In this document: one piece after another, positions 43,982-55,401 of the stretch
Position numbering within the stretch: the stretch's first letter is position 1
Layout of the letters: every line of letters begins with the position of its first letter
DNA from: Hermatobates lingyangjiaoensis
Lineage: Eukaryota; Arthropoda; Insecta; Hemiptera; Hermatobatidae
Assembly (NCBI GenBank): GCA_026182355.1
Contig: JAPFBL010000117.1
Location: forward strand, 797,501-861,500
Direction: 5' to 3'
Length of the DNA stretch: 64,000 bases
The notes under the pieces: generated by a model
The model's database searches: none
Seen by the model: only the letters and a program-made list of their open reading frames with translations
Told to the model about the DNA's origin: nothing
Program-made: the position numbers and the translations under genes

Positions 43982-45212
43982 TTACAACTTGTCATTCACA
44001 TTGCCTGGGGGTCCTGTCAATGTAGGCTTATTAAGTTTATAAGAACTATCGAAGTTCTTACAACTTGGTATTATGCCTATACAATTGGCCTGAATGTTCA
44101 TAGAAGGTTGGACGTCCTTGATGTATAAGGCCTCGAGGATATGAAGGCGGCTGGTATTATTTTCTATTCTTAAACTTGTTGTTCCTTTTTCTAACATTTC
44201 CCTCGTTAATGTTGTGTTATGTGCTTGTCTCGTATGGTTTTTCGGAGTACCTGCTGTAAGGTGGAAGTCTTGATAGTTTGGTTGTGGTCATCCCGATGTA
44301 CTTTGTAGGACAGGCTTCACAGTTCCCGGTATTACATGTATATTGGTACACCAAGTGACTTTTTTGCAGCACTGAGACATCTCTTTGGGGGCGGTTTTTA
44401 AGGAGAAGGTTTTGAGTCCTTCTGCTTTGGTAGTAAATCCTAAGTCGGAGTTTATCAGTTTCATTTGTCGGGAAAACATTAGTGCGAATGATTTTTCTTA
44501 GTGCACGTTCATCTTGTTTGTAGAAACTGTGCATATATGCTCTATAGTAGAGATCTATTGTTTCTCCTTGATTGGTTACATTTGGTTCTCCAGACTTAGC
44601 GTGCCATCGGTTCATGAATTTTTCAATAACGTCAGAAACTTCTTGGTTAGAGTACCCATTATTAATAAGAATCTGAGTTGACTTCTCTAACTCATCATTG
44701 AGGGAGCTCCACTCGCTACAGTGTGTGAAAGCTCTCTTAACATAAGCATAAATTGTCGCCCTTCGGTATTGTTCTGGACATTCACTCTTTCCATTTAAGC
44801 AAAGACCGAGGTTTGTTGCTTTTCTGTAAACTGTTGTACTGAAACTAGTGGGGGTTTGCTTCGTGATGATGTCCAGAAAAGGCAGTTGTCCTTGGTAGCT
44901 GTGTTTTATTGTTAGCTTGAGTCCTGAGGCTTGTTGAAGTGTTTTCATGAGAACAGAGACTTGTTCCTCATCCTCAGCCAAGACAAAAATATCATCCACA
45001 TATCTTGTGTATATTGTTGGCTTCATTATTTTATTGAAGATTTCTCTCTCAACGCATCCTAAATAGAAGTTTGCAAAAAGCACGCCAAGGGGTGAACCCA
45101 TAGCAACTCCATCAATTTGTACATACATTTTTCCATCAGGTGATGTGAATGGAACATCTTTAGTACAAATTTGCAACAATGATTTCAGTTCAGCTTTTGG
45201 GATGTTTACTTT
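43982..45212 (-). pseudogene. Penelope-like element ORF, 5'-truncated left copy
   Basis: The readable frame (45179 down to 44217, 320 codons) starts within the reverse transcriptase after the catalytic SLDVESLF motif, which is lost by truncation at about 45212. It retains GVAMGSPLG, the YVDD catalytic box, PFLDI, the thumb region and the start of the GIY-YIG domain (CNTGNCEACPTKYIGMTT). After KLSR the frame shifts. The remaining endonuclease (REMLEKGTTSLRIENN onward) continues in another frame to about 43982. Every residue shared with the plus-strand copy is identical, including this lesion. A full PLE protein would have reverse-transcribed at a nick made by its endonuclease; this one cannot. 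Confidence 0.9.
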
Positions 45213-45287
45213 TCAAAACCCCCGCCTTATGGGAAAAGAGTTGAGCTCGAGATATTATTGGAAAGCATAATCAACATAATATACATA

Positions 45288-45314
45288 GTATACTGTTATA
45301 GAATAACAGTATAC
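45288..45314. repeat. 12-bp perfect inverted repeat at the palindrome centre
   Basis: GTATACTGTTAT and ATAACAGTATAC are separated by three bases. The hairpin lies between the two head-to-head PLE copies. Confidence 0.9.
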
Positions 45315-45319
45315 ATGAA

Positions 45320-46886
45320 AGTAATATCTTACCGCTTATTAAAGGTGATTTTGATATGGGCTACTGTTATGGAAACGTCAAAAATCACAAGCCAAACAAC
45401 CCATTGAGACTGATAATTAGCCAAATACCTTCTCCAACCTACAAACTGGCAAAAAGACTTAATGAAATTTTAACTCCTCACGTACCTAAGGGCTACAGCA
45501 TTTCGTCACCTGTAGAATTCCTTCACTTGATTAAAGGTTCGGATGCCAAAGGAACGGTGGTTTCCTTAGATGTAGAATCCCTCTTCACAAATGTCCCGGT
45601 CGATAGAACCATAAAATATATAATTGATGAAATCTACCCTGAAAACGGCCCACCAAAAGTAAACATCCCAAAAGCTGAACTGAAATCATTGTTGCAAATT
45701 TGTACTAAAGATGTTCCATTCACATCACCTGATGGAAAAATGTATGTACAAATTGATGGAGTTGCTATGGGTTCACCCCTTGGCGTGCTTTTTGCAAACT
45801 TCTATTTAGGATGCGTTGAGAGAGAAATCTTCAATAAAATAATGAAGCCAACAATATACACAAGATATGTGGATGATATTTTTGTCTTGGCTGAGGATGA
45901 GGAACAAGTCTCTGTTCTCATGAAAACACTTCAACAAGCCTCAGGACTCAAGCTAACAATAAAACACAGCTACCAAGGACAACTGCCTTTTCTGGACATC
46001 ATCACGAAGCAAACCCCCACTAGTTTCAGTACAACAGTTTACAGAAAAGCAACAAACCTCGGTCTTTGCTTAAATGGAAAGAGTGAATGTCCAGAACAAT
46101 ACCGAAGGGCGACAATTTATGCTTATGTTAAGAGAGCTTTCACACACTGTAGCGAGTGGAGCTCCCTCAATGATGAGTTAGAGAAGTCAACTCAGATTCT
46201 TATTAATAATGGGTACTCTAACCAAGAAGTTTCTGACGTTATTGAAAAATTCATGAACCGATGGCACGCTAAGTCTGGAGAACCAAATGTAACCAATCAA
46301 GGAGAAACAATAGATCTCTACTATAGAGCATATATGCACAGTTTCTACAAACAAGATGAACGTGCACTAAGAAAAATCATTCGCACTAATGTTTTCCCGA
46401 CAAATGAAACTGATAAACTCCGACTTAGGATTTACTACCAAAGCAGAAGGACTCAAAACCTTCTCCTTAAAAACCGCCCCCAAAGAGATGTCTCAGTGCT
46501 GCAAAAAAGTCACTTGGTGTACCAATATACATGTAATACCGGGAACTGTGAAGCCTGTCCTACAAAGTACATCGGGATGACCACAACCAAACTATCAAGA
46601 CTTCCACCTTACAGCAGGTACTCCGAAAAACCATACGAGACAAGCACATAACACAACATTAACGAGGGAAATGTTAGAAAAAGGAACAACAAGTTTAAGA
46701 ATAGAAAATAATACCAGCCGCCTTCATATCCTCGAGGCCTTATACATCAAGGACGTCCAACCTTCTATGAACATTCAGGCCAATTGTATAGGCATAATAC
46801 CAAGTTGTAAGAACTTCGATAGTTCTTATAAACTTAATAAGCCTACATTGACAGGACCCCCAGGCAATGTGAATGACAAGTTGTAA
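45320..46886 (+). pseudogene. Penelope-like element ORF (reverse transcriptase + GIY-YIG), right copy
   Basis: The frame is open from about 45320; the first ATG is at 45356, giving 431 codons to 46651. Domains in order by residue: the HKPNNPLRLI motif (11-20); catalytic SLDVESLFTNVP (70-81); GVAMGSPLG (135-143); YVDD (171-174); PFLDI (211-215); TTVYRKAT (226-233); thumb to about 385; then the GIY-YIG nuclease start with Cys393, Cys398, Cys401 and KYIGMTT (404-410). At about 46600 a small deletion shifts the frame, leaving an aberrant PPYSRYS... tail. The true C-terminus (GTPKNHTRQAHNT, REMLEKGTTS, LHILEALYIKD) follows in another frame to 46886. The N-terminal third typical of PLEs is missing. 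Well preserved and probably young, but not functional. Confidence 0.92.
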
Positions 46887-47029
46887 CCTTACACTTGTCA
46901 CAGTGGACTTGTTTTGTTTTTTCACAAAGTTCATCTAGTTCTATTAACATCTAAATTTTTATTCCTTTTAATGTCTGTTTAACATTTGGAAAATTTTATT
47001 GTGTGAATTTAATCTGTTTAATAATGATA

Positions 47030-47232
47030 TATACCTGAAGATGATTTCTGAGAAAATCGAAAGCTTGTAAGTGTAAAAATATAATATTATTGATTAAGCT
47101 AAAAGATTATTTCTTTGATGTCTCTGGGACAACTCCTCCATGAAATCACTCCCTACCAGAAAAAACTAGTAAGAAAACTAGAGAAAACGAGCAAAAAAGT
47201 CGTAAATGCGGAAGCTGCCGTCTACTTTAATA
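47030..47232 (+). mobile_element. PLE 3'/terminal repeat with hammerhead-like core and N-terminal stub
   Basis: After the 3' UTR come CTGAAGA (47035-47041), a GATTTC/GAAAATC hairpin, GAAA (47059-47062) and GTAAGT (47067-47072). ATG at 47118 opens MSLGQLLHEITPYQKKLVRK and the peptide stops at (TA)n after EAAVYFNN. An element ending in the start of another unit is the pseudo-LTR layout known for PLEs. Confidence 0.75.
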
Positions 47233-47297
47233 ATATATATATATATATATGTATGTATATATATATATAATATATATATAATTATTATATATATAAC
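47231..47297. repeat. (TA)n-rich microsatellite
   Basis: TA runs with GTATG and ATTATT interruptions at the 3' boundary of the right PLE copy. Confidence 0.9.
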
Positions 47298-47319
47298 AAC
47301 AGTGCATAATATAATTTAA

Positions 47320-47415
47320 AAACATACAGTTGAAAGATATAATTATACTCTTTAATTTTGTGTATAACCGTCCTCAGGAGGGAGGGACGAGTGAAATTAA
47401 GAACACTAGATAACG
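47320..47415 (-). mobile_element. Degenerate PLE-type terminus
   Basis: The minus strand shows CTCCTGAGGACGGTTATACA and then AAAATTAAAGAG, a worn version of the CTGANGA/hairpin/AAA order. No GTAAGT remains. Confidence 0.45.
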
Positions 47416-47419
47416 TGAC

Positions 47420-48178
47420 AGATTGATTTTTATTAATGCTCAGGGTGTTAATATTATTTTTTTAAACTTATTTCTTTTCTCACAATATTAATTTGTGCCA
47501 TACATATTTAGTTGTACTAATTCATTGATACAAATATTTTCCATCTATCATTTTACTTTTATAAAGGTAATCAAAAAAAAAAAGAATCGTCTTTACTTTT
47601 TTTTTATTCTTGTTCTAAATGACCATTTCGTTTTGATTGTTAGAGTTTTCATTCTTTCTTTACAAGTCGTGAACAGAGAGAAGAGAAAAACTCGAATACG
47701 AGACAAGGAAAAAGTGAGAAAAAGATAGCCAGACAAGCAGGAGTGACAAACGATGCTTTCCTGTTTTTAAACTTTTTGGCAAAAACTCTGGTCATGAGTT
47801 TTAAATTGAAGAAGAGTGGTGGCCAAGTGGAGCAGTGCTGGAGGCGTTGCGTTTTAAACTAGCTCAGTTGTTGGAGGCCGTTCGTTATCTTTTGTGTCAC
47901 TCCCACTTTTATGCAAGCAACGATCCATCACAACTTGCCTCCAAGCGTCATTTATTGACTGTTATTTCAAACAATAATTTTAATGTGGGTTCTTCATTTA
48001 TTTTTTTTTTTTTTTTGAAATTTATATTAATTGCATAACCATACCTTAGGATGTATATTAATAACACAGCTGGTATAATTTGTAACAATGAAGTCTGATG
48101 AAAAATTTACGCAAATCATATAACTAATAATTGTTATTACTTTCACTATAATGGGTACTTATAAACTACATGGGGGCG
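47420..48178. other. Non-coding stretch; GC-elevated patch 47810-47960
   Basis: GAGTGGTGGCCAAGTGGAGC, GGAGGCCGTTCGTTATCT and CAAGCGTCATTTATTGACTG stand out from AT-rich DNA. Frames over it show no known domain. Confidence 0.35.
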
Positions 48179-48335
48179 GTTCCTTTTAGTAATTTTTAGT
48201 TCAGACACTATTACAAGTTGATGAATGTATAAAGAAGAGATAATACATAGAGAACGACAAATAGGTGTCCCTTAGAAATAATCACGTAAAGAAAATACAC
48301 CACTTAACTGCAAAACCTTTTGATTTTACTAAAGT
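48179..48335 (+). repeat. ~155-bp dispersed repeat, copy right of the PLE palindrome
   Basis: It matches 42803-42960 in order and orientation with moderate divergence; the two copies bracket the PLE palindrome. Confidence 0.7.
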
Positions 48336-48339
48336 TTAA

Positions 48340-49840
48340 TTTTCTAAAGAAGTCATAAAAAATTAGCATGATTATAACTATAGATTGTTTTGCCTGATGA
48401 CTTTGTGCACTGCAATAAGCAACATTAAGTTGTATCTTTTTACAATCATTTTCATAGACATGCCTTTAGTTCAATTAAATTTATTGAATTTAAATATTTA
48501 GGAATAATGAATGATTGTTATAGTGGGTTGGCATATGAAAACCAAATATTTTAATATAGATCAAAATGGTGCCCATACTGATTCCAAGTTTATATATTCG
48601 TTCAGAATAACTTCGCAAGTAATCTAGAGAAACTTTCAAAACATCTAATCCCACAATAAGAGTTGACAGATCAGTTGTTTATGAATGCATATAACAATGA
48701 ACTGATGGCTCTAACTCTGCAACTCTCATGGGGTTATATTTATAGCCTATTCTTAAAACTTTAGCAAATTTTTTACAACAGTTGGGTAAGGTACATGCAT
48801 ATATTAGCCTTGGAAACTGATATAAAAAGTAATTTTTTAGACTCACAGTTAATACGTATGAGGATTATAATAATGCTGTAGTCATTTTTTTAACTCGAGT
48901 TTCTTCCAATGTATAAAATAATAAAAACTGTTTCATATAATTGAGATTACAGAGTGTAGGTAACACTTTGTGTCATTACTGTCCACCAATGTTTTCTTTG
49001 CTCTATATTTATAAAATCTTCTTCATTCACTGAATATCCCTCTTTCTACTGTCAGTCTTTAAAATTACTAATATGTAGAATTATTGTGTCTGATTTAAGG
49101 TAATATAATGTTTTTGTGTTTTTGTACCAAAAAAAAAATCAACTTTTTAACTACACTACTTCACTCAAGCAAGAATTACAGAATTAATTTACAAAAAAAT
49201 ACAACAAAAAACAGAAAACTTCTGAGGGTTAGATGGAAATTTTTAATATATTAAATATTGTTGGACAGAGGTTGTCGCAACAAATTCAATTTTCTGAAGT
49301 GGGGAGATGGAAGGAACCGGTTGGTCCTCGGGTATATTAAAGACACCCAAGCATCAAGCGACAGCAGCTAACCAAATTAAATTAGTGGCATCAGAGGACG
49401 GCCTTGAAATGATTAAACTTCCGGCTGAAGGCAGTCTTATTGCCCAATTCTCTTTCTCAAGCAAAGAAAAGATTTTCCTCACAAAACTCTTCCTTCCAAA
49501 TAGTTTTAAGAATTTCAGATCACTATAATCGAAATAATCAATTCTTACATCACGTTATCACATGCTTAGTGATATCTCATTATATTTTCAAAATATAATT
49601 GTTATTATATATTATTGTTATACTTATTAGTATAACCGTTATATTGTTATAACATTATAACGTCTTATTACTATAATTACTCCATAATCTATTACCCTAC
49701 CACCTCAAACATACCAAATTTATACAATTAGAAGGAAGTTTTTGTCTGAAAATTGCTTAGAACTGACTCATTTCAAGGTTTTTTTTTACGTTTCATACAT
49801 TAGAGAAACGGAATCTACCCTTAGAAAAATTTCTGTCAGT
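48340..49840. other. Non-coding stretch; unassigned patch 49260-49530
   Basis: The patch 49260-49530 is more GC-rich and has a 73-codon plus-strand frame (MEGTGWSSGILKTPKHQATA onward). I know no matching family. It could be an exon remnant or part of the Helitron that lies downstream. Confidence 0.35.
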
Positions 49841-49844
49841 TTGT

Positions 49845-50140
49845 CCGTAAAATTTTGTCACAGGTGAACTCAGCCACCATAAGACATATCAAGCTGAAAC
49901 ATTGACAGTATATTTGTGTATATCTAACTTGAAATATAGTCTCTGAGTCGATTGGACATTCAACGTAGAAGCGAAGTTATTGACGTTTTACGCACAAACT
50001 TTTGTCACAATAAAGCTCAGCCACCATCAGACATAGCGAGCTGAAACGTTAACACTAGATTTGTTTATGTCTAACTTAAAATATAGCCTCTGAATGGATT
50101 GAAAATTCAGCAAAGAAGCGAAGTTATGATTTTTTAAGCT
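49845..50140 (+). repeat. Two-copy ~147-bp tandem repeat
   Basis: Shared blocks TTTTGTCAC, CTCAGCCACCAT, GAGCTGAAAC-like, ATGTCTAACTTAAAATATAG-like and GAAGCGAAGTTAT occur at a spacing of about 147 bp (CAGCCACCAT at 49871 and 50018). The copies have diverged noticeably. Confidence 0.8.
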
Positions 50141-50199
50141 GAATTTTGCTACTAATTTTTATTTCATTTCCTTATATGAATAAATTGCGTATTTGAGCT

Positions 50200-50800
50200 T
50201 TTTGACAAGGTGTTTCACAGAGTTCAAGATGTACTATCAATTCAAATTTAATGGCTTTGTGAAAGAGCAATTCGCTATTAATTAGGCAGGAAAAATCAAC
50301 AAAAAAGTTCTTTTGCTGCATCAAGCCGAGGAATGAACTTACAAGTCTGTAGAGAAAGTGATTAGCAATGGGGAAGCAGTTCATTATCCAACTGAATTTC
50401 TTGACTCCGTGGCTACCCCTGGACAGCCTCCTCATGAGTAAAAACTTAAAGTAAGAGAACCAATCATGCTTCGATTTAGTAGCAGTAAGACATTTCATGT
50501 TACGGTACGTGAGTGCACCAGAAATGTGCAACGGGGCACGACTCCATTGATCCGGAGCCACTATCCGTTTCCATTCAAACGATTGCAATGTCCCACCAGC
50601 CTCTGTTTCGCAATGCCGGTAAATAAGTCGCAAGTGGAATCTCTATCTAACGCAGGAATTGAAGTGAGTGAGACCAAGGTTTCTCACATGGTCAAGTGTA
50701 GTTTGCTTACCCAACAGCCAGAGGTTCCAACTCTTTGTTCTTTCATCAACCTGAAGGACAAACAGCTAATGTGGTGTATACACAGGCATTTGCTTAAAAC
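50200..50800 (+). pseudogene. Helitron helicase (Pif1-like) C-terminal remnant
   Basis: The plus strand reads CERAI near 50258, KVISNGEAVHYPTEF then LDSVATPGQPPHE (about 50360-50435), a stop, and KLKVREPIML. In a neighbouring frame comes LRYVSAPEMCNGARL (50500-50545), and back in the first frame HYPFPFKRLQCPTSLCFAMP then VNKSQ (about 50560-50635). These are ordered signatures of the C-terminal half of Helitron-encoded Pif1-type helicases: YPTEFLN, PPHxLKLKVG-PIMLLRNL, CNGTRL, YPFPFKRLQFP and FAMTINKSQ. A stop, frame shifts and a missing block after CNGARL make it a pseudogene. The Rep nuclease domain was not found, nor a clear CTRR 3' end. Confidence 0.8.
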
Positions 50801-50839
50801 TGTACTAATAATGATATTTTCTACTTTTCTATAATTTCT

Positions 50840-53800
50840 AATATTTTGGAATACCATATATCATCGAATTTTTGATTCCGTCAAAGACCAGCACGTTTGC
50901 TAGTTTACTTATAAATTAATAACCATATTATATTTCAAAGTGTCAGTTGTTCAATCAAAAGAAAATCAATGTTCCTGTAAAATCAATACATTCCTGTAAA
51001 CTTAAATTGAAATTATCTAGGACTGACTACTACAGGATCAGTTATACTAAATTATTTTTTTAACTTACGCCAAATGAACCAATATTAATCGTAAAATGTT
51101 ATCATCTAAACCTTTTATTTATATTAAAATAAATGTGGAGATTACTGCAGCAAACTTTCTATGCCAGGTAAAGTCAGAAATAAATAAAGAAAAATTGAGA
51201 ATGCATAGTGTACAGTAAAATGAAATAAACGAAAATCTTTAGTAAGTTCATAAAAGGTAACATGATGACATTATTACTTTTATGAATGTATAAAAAAAAA
51301 ACAAGAATGTTTGAAAAGAATTAGTTGTTGGTAATTCTAGGTAATTATAGTATTAAAAATTTATAGATCCTTAATCTCTGACAAAACTGATACAAAATAC
51401 TGAAACAAACTATTGTGGGCCAAAATTGAAGTGATTTTAGCGTTAATAAGAGTAACAGAAATGTTAATATTTGTTTTCGTCTTATCAACTCCAAAGTTGA
51501 TAACAGTAATGCACACGTTGTGCATATAATAAGTATAAAGACAACTAACTAAAATGATTCCACGTACAACTCACTTAATTTTAGTTTAAAATTAAACTAA
51601 ACTCACAGATTAAACTTCAAATTTCCTCTTTCTTAATAAAATTGTTTAAAGATCATTTCTTATATCAATACGCCTGATTATAGTTTATTTAGGCGAATTT
51701 AGTAATAATTTTCATTTTACTACATATGGTATGTATATGAGGTCATTTATTTATTATTATCAAACAGTAATTTAGCAGAGCCAAAATTTAGATTTGGGTT
51801 TAAGCCTCCATGTTCTACCAAATATAATATTTTTTTTGCCCTCAGAAAATGTATGTGATAGATAGGGCTTTTATAAATTTAGTCAGTTCTCTAAAGAGAC
51901 TACAGCGCTTATACATGCCTCTGAGGGTTTAATTCTATTATTTCTAATCAAGGGATCTTTTAGAACTACATTCTTTCTCCTTTTGAAAGGAATTCTCCCT
52001 CTTCATCTATTCTCCATCTTTTATCAATGTAAATAACATGCTGCATAAACCTCAAATCATTATTATCAAACATTGCTCTCCATATAATCACAAGATTATT
52101 TTCTGCATAAATTTGCCTGTCGTAACCGTAATTACCTAAAGAATCCAGTAAGGTCATCCACAAGGAAATACTATATGTGGGTGATTGCACACCTGCTAAA
52201 GTTATCTTTAAGTCCTCACAATTTCAGTTGTGGTAGATCTTATATTTATACTAATTATTCTTGTCTTAGTTTGTTATAAGTAGTTCTATATTTCTTTGAT
52301 TAAAACCTCTAGATATTAGTTCTGATTGGTTTAATTCAATTTCATGTTATAAATGGCTACTTCAGTTTAAACGATGCAACTCAGAGTAATTCCGTTTGTA
52401 GTTCAAGAGTTTTCTGTTTTGTCAGCCAAACTTTTTGAAGTATAGTTCATATCAGGCATGGGGAGCCTTTTCTGCGAGTGAAGGACACATTAGCGCCGTC
52501 CACTTTCTCAACAACTTACATCCAATGGAGATGTAAATTCTTCTCTAATAGTTATTTTGCAAAATCCTTGAATCTATCATTATATTCCCCGATCAGAAAA
52601 ATCTAAAACAAAATCTTTTAAAAGTTCAGTAATGTCCTCATACCCTTCTATTATTAGATTTGTTAACTTAGGAAAACGACTTTCTAAAAACCAGACTTTT
52701 CTAGTATTGATTGAATAAAAGACTTGTTCTTAATGCCAAAATATTTTACCACATATAAAAACCTTTGTTTTTTTCCCTGCAGCAAAACATTTAATTAATT
52801 TTGCGTCGCCATGATATCACAGAGAATAGTAACACCTTGAAGGAAAGGTGTCTGATATTTCGCAATTTTTATTGTTTTCATGTTATAGCTCAATGCATTT
52901 CTCACGGAATGATAAAACATAACACTAAGATTTCTCCTCGTGATAACCAATGGACTTTTAAAAGTTAGGGAAAATCTGCGCTAATGATCTCATCATCCAA
53001 CATGATCACATCTCGTAACTGGTAATGTCACATGGCATTTGTTCGAATGAAATTTACTAAACCCACAACTTTTTTCAAATTCTTATCGAAAGTAGCAGAT
53101 ATAAGACAGAGATTTTGTTCATGCAAAATACATTACAGTTCTATTTTAAGATATGCAAAAAAATCCTTAATTTCTTCTTTATATATTTTATTTTTTTTTT
53201 TTGTAAGTATATTCTCAACAGGTTATACTCAGAAAGCCGCACTTCATGACTCAAAAAGCGACAAATTCCCTATGTCTTGGTTAAAACTACATTCTCAGAT
53301 ATTATTTTTATTAGGTTTATTTCATTTGTTCTTGTAAGCTGCATTATACTGATAATTATTGATAAAAGTTATTCATAAAATTATATGACAAAGATAATGT
53401 GATGTTTGAAACCACTAGTGGAATTATTTCACCAGCGGAAAATTGAATATCTATGAAAACCAGAGAGTTTGTGACTACTAAATTTCAGAATATTAGATTT
53501 ACGATAAGTGAAGCAGACTTTAAAGTAACGAGTTTAGAGGGAGGAAAATAATTCTTCTCTTTCCTTCTCATGAAAGAAGTTATTTTTGTGAATAAGGCAT
53601 CATTGGTGTTAAATACATCATTGAAAACATGTATCTTCAGTTTGAAGAGAAATTCAAGATATCTGAATACTATTCTCTGGCGCTGATTGAAAATTATGAT
53701 ATCACATAAGATGATATTTTGCTGAATTTATTTGTCCGTGCTGTTGCCTAAATCCATAAATTTTATGCGAGATAAGCCCATTTGAAAAGGGAAATCTGAA

Positions 53801-55060
53801 GTAGTTTCAAACATTAGAGGAAGGAAGGAATGGACTACTAAATATTTTTCAATCAAAATTGATGAAAAATCAGTGTGTTTGCAAAAACCGTGTGACAGTG
53901 CCAAAAAAAATCAACTAACAACACTATTTTGAGACAAATCAAAGTAAGTCTACTGACTATACAAAATTTTTTAGTAAAAAAAAGAAGAAGGAAGCTAAGG
54001 ACATTATTGTTCATTTGTAACGACAGTTTACTTTTCAAAACTGGCTTTTCTTGATGGGTACAAAATAAAGCCTAAATTATGTTTTAAATAAATGGTTTAT
54101 AACAAAAAATCTATAAACAAATTTGCACTTCAAGATGACTATTACAAGATGACTCACAAAAGTGAGTTACGTTACTGATAACTGGTTGTTACAAACAACC
54201 ACTTCCCCTGTGAAGCAAAAGATGCCATACTCGCCATCATAAGAAGTGACCAATCATTACCCACAATTGCTAATATACTACATCCCTAATATAAGACCTT
54301 TTGATACGTTTCAAAAGTATATTGAAATTGAAAAGTAACTATGGTAACATTAATTCTGTTCAACGGCACTGATGCATTTACAATACTAATTTTACCGGAC
54401 CTATATCTGCACCATTATTACTAGTTAACACTTCTAATATCGGTATTTATATTCGAATTAGCATTAATAAGAAAATTAGCAGTCATGAAAATTTTCGAAT
54501 TAATATTCGAATTAGCAGTCATAAAAATTTTCTTAGAATAACTTTAAATATCCAGTACTTCAAAACGTTAGCAAAATGATTGATGATATTTTATTGCTAA
54601 TAATTTAAAATAAAAATTAAATAGAATTTATAGTTTGATTATTTTTAAGCGTTAAATATTTTCTACCATTACGTAATGTTTTAAATAATGTATCGAACAA
54701 ATAGCTGATGGAGAGTTTTTTTTATCTAAAGCTATCCAGGCAGAGTGGTTCTATACCTCTAACCACCGGGTTCTATACCAGTGCATACGTAACGTTAGTA
54801 ATTAATCTCTATGCAGTCACCATTAGGGTACCGGGCAAGTCCCCACCGCATGCACTAATCAAGATTAACCTTCATTCATCAATCTATTCTCTTTTGCTAA
54901 ACATAGCAAATCAAAATTAATATACGATTTTACTTATACATTGATAAAACCATAGAGTATTGGTTTCTCTCATGGATAAATAAATACAACAAGTAAGCAA
55001 AATATATACAAAAAATTATTACTAAAAATTAAAAAAGAAGATGTATCTCACTCTGAATCT
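50840..55060. other. AT-rich stretch, no gene seen
   Basis: A CAGGCATGGGGAGCC word at about 52455 recalls a transposon end, but no partner end was found. Short frames at 51966-52190 and 53032-53337 lack known domains. A 36-bp partial duplication lies at about 54475-54535. Confidence 0.5.
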
Positions 55061-55062
55061 GG

Positions 55063-55401
55063 GATTTCCTTCGTAGGTTAGGTTGCAGTGGCAGTCCCAC
55101 AAGGGAGCACACGTAGGCCAAGCATTGGCCCTTTGTGATACCACACAATGAAGATTGATTCTACAGTGGGAGTCCTAAATTTTGCCTAACTCAAATGTAT
55201 TTAGAGTAGGGATCTTTAACGAGTACCTGACATCGTACAGGCTCGGGCCCGACGGTTTAACGTCCTTCTCCGAGGGACGACGTGCTCAGATTTATTCACC
55301 TCCCGCGTGAATAAATCGAGGTGAGGATTGAACCCCGGTCCTATCAGTTCAGAGGCGAGCACGTAACCACTGAGCTAGCCTGGCCCCTGATTTCCTTCGT
55401 A
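55063..55401 (-). mobile_element. tRNA-derived SINE, complete, 13-bp TSD
   Basis: gatttccttcgta flanks the element at 55063-55075 and 55389-55401. Read on the minus strand, the 313-bp body starts AGGGGCCAGGCTAGCTCAGT, has a GGGGTTCAATCCTC B box, the GGACGTTAAACCGTCGG block and the CTGCAACCTAACC tail. It is close in sequence to the 32.4-kb copy, implying recent activity of the family. Confidence 0.95.

Larger units (their letters stand above)
43637..47232. repeat. Palindrome: two PLE copies head to head, ~1.58-kb arms
   Basis: The left arm 43637-45212 is the inverse of the right arm 45655-47232, as judged from identical translations and UTR sequence. The spacer (45213-45654) holds junction sequence plus the extra 5' part of the right copy. 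The two 5' ends face inward and the 3' ends face outward, each followed by an N-terminal stub and (TA)n. Flanking sequence outside the arms differs on the two sides. Confidence 0.9.

Noticed and set aside
43637..47232. Palindrome as a pure sequencing or assembly foldback artefact
   Set aside because: Not excluded, but arms stop at different extents, the right copy has extra 5' sequence and the outside flanks differ, which a simple read foldback would not give.
50172..50633. 153-codon minus-strand open frame
   Set aside because: It is antisense to the Helitron helicase signatures on the plus strand, which are the better explanation.
52450..52520. hAT-like end CAGGCATGGGGAGCC
   Set aside because: No matching inverted end or 8-bp duplication was found in the window.
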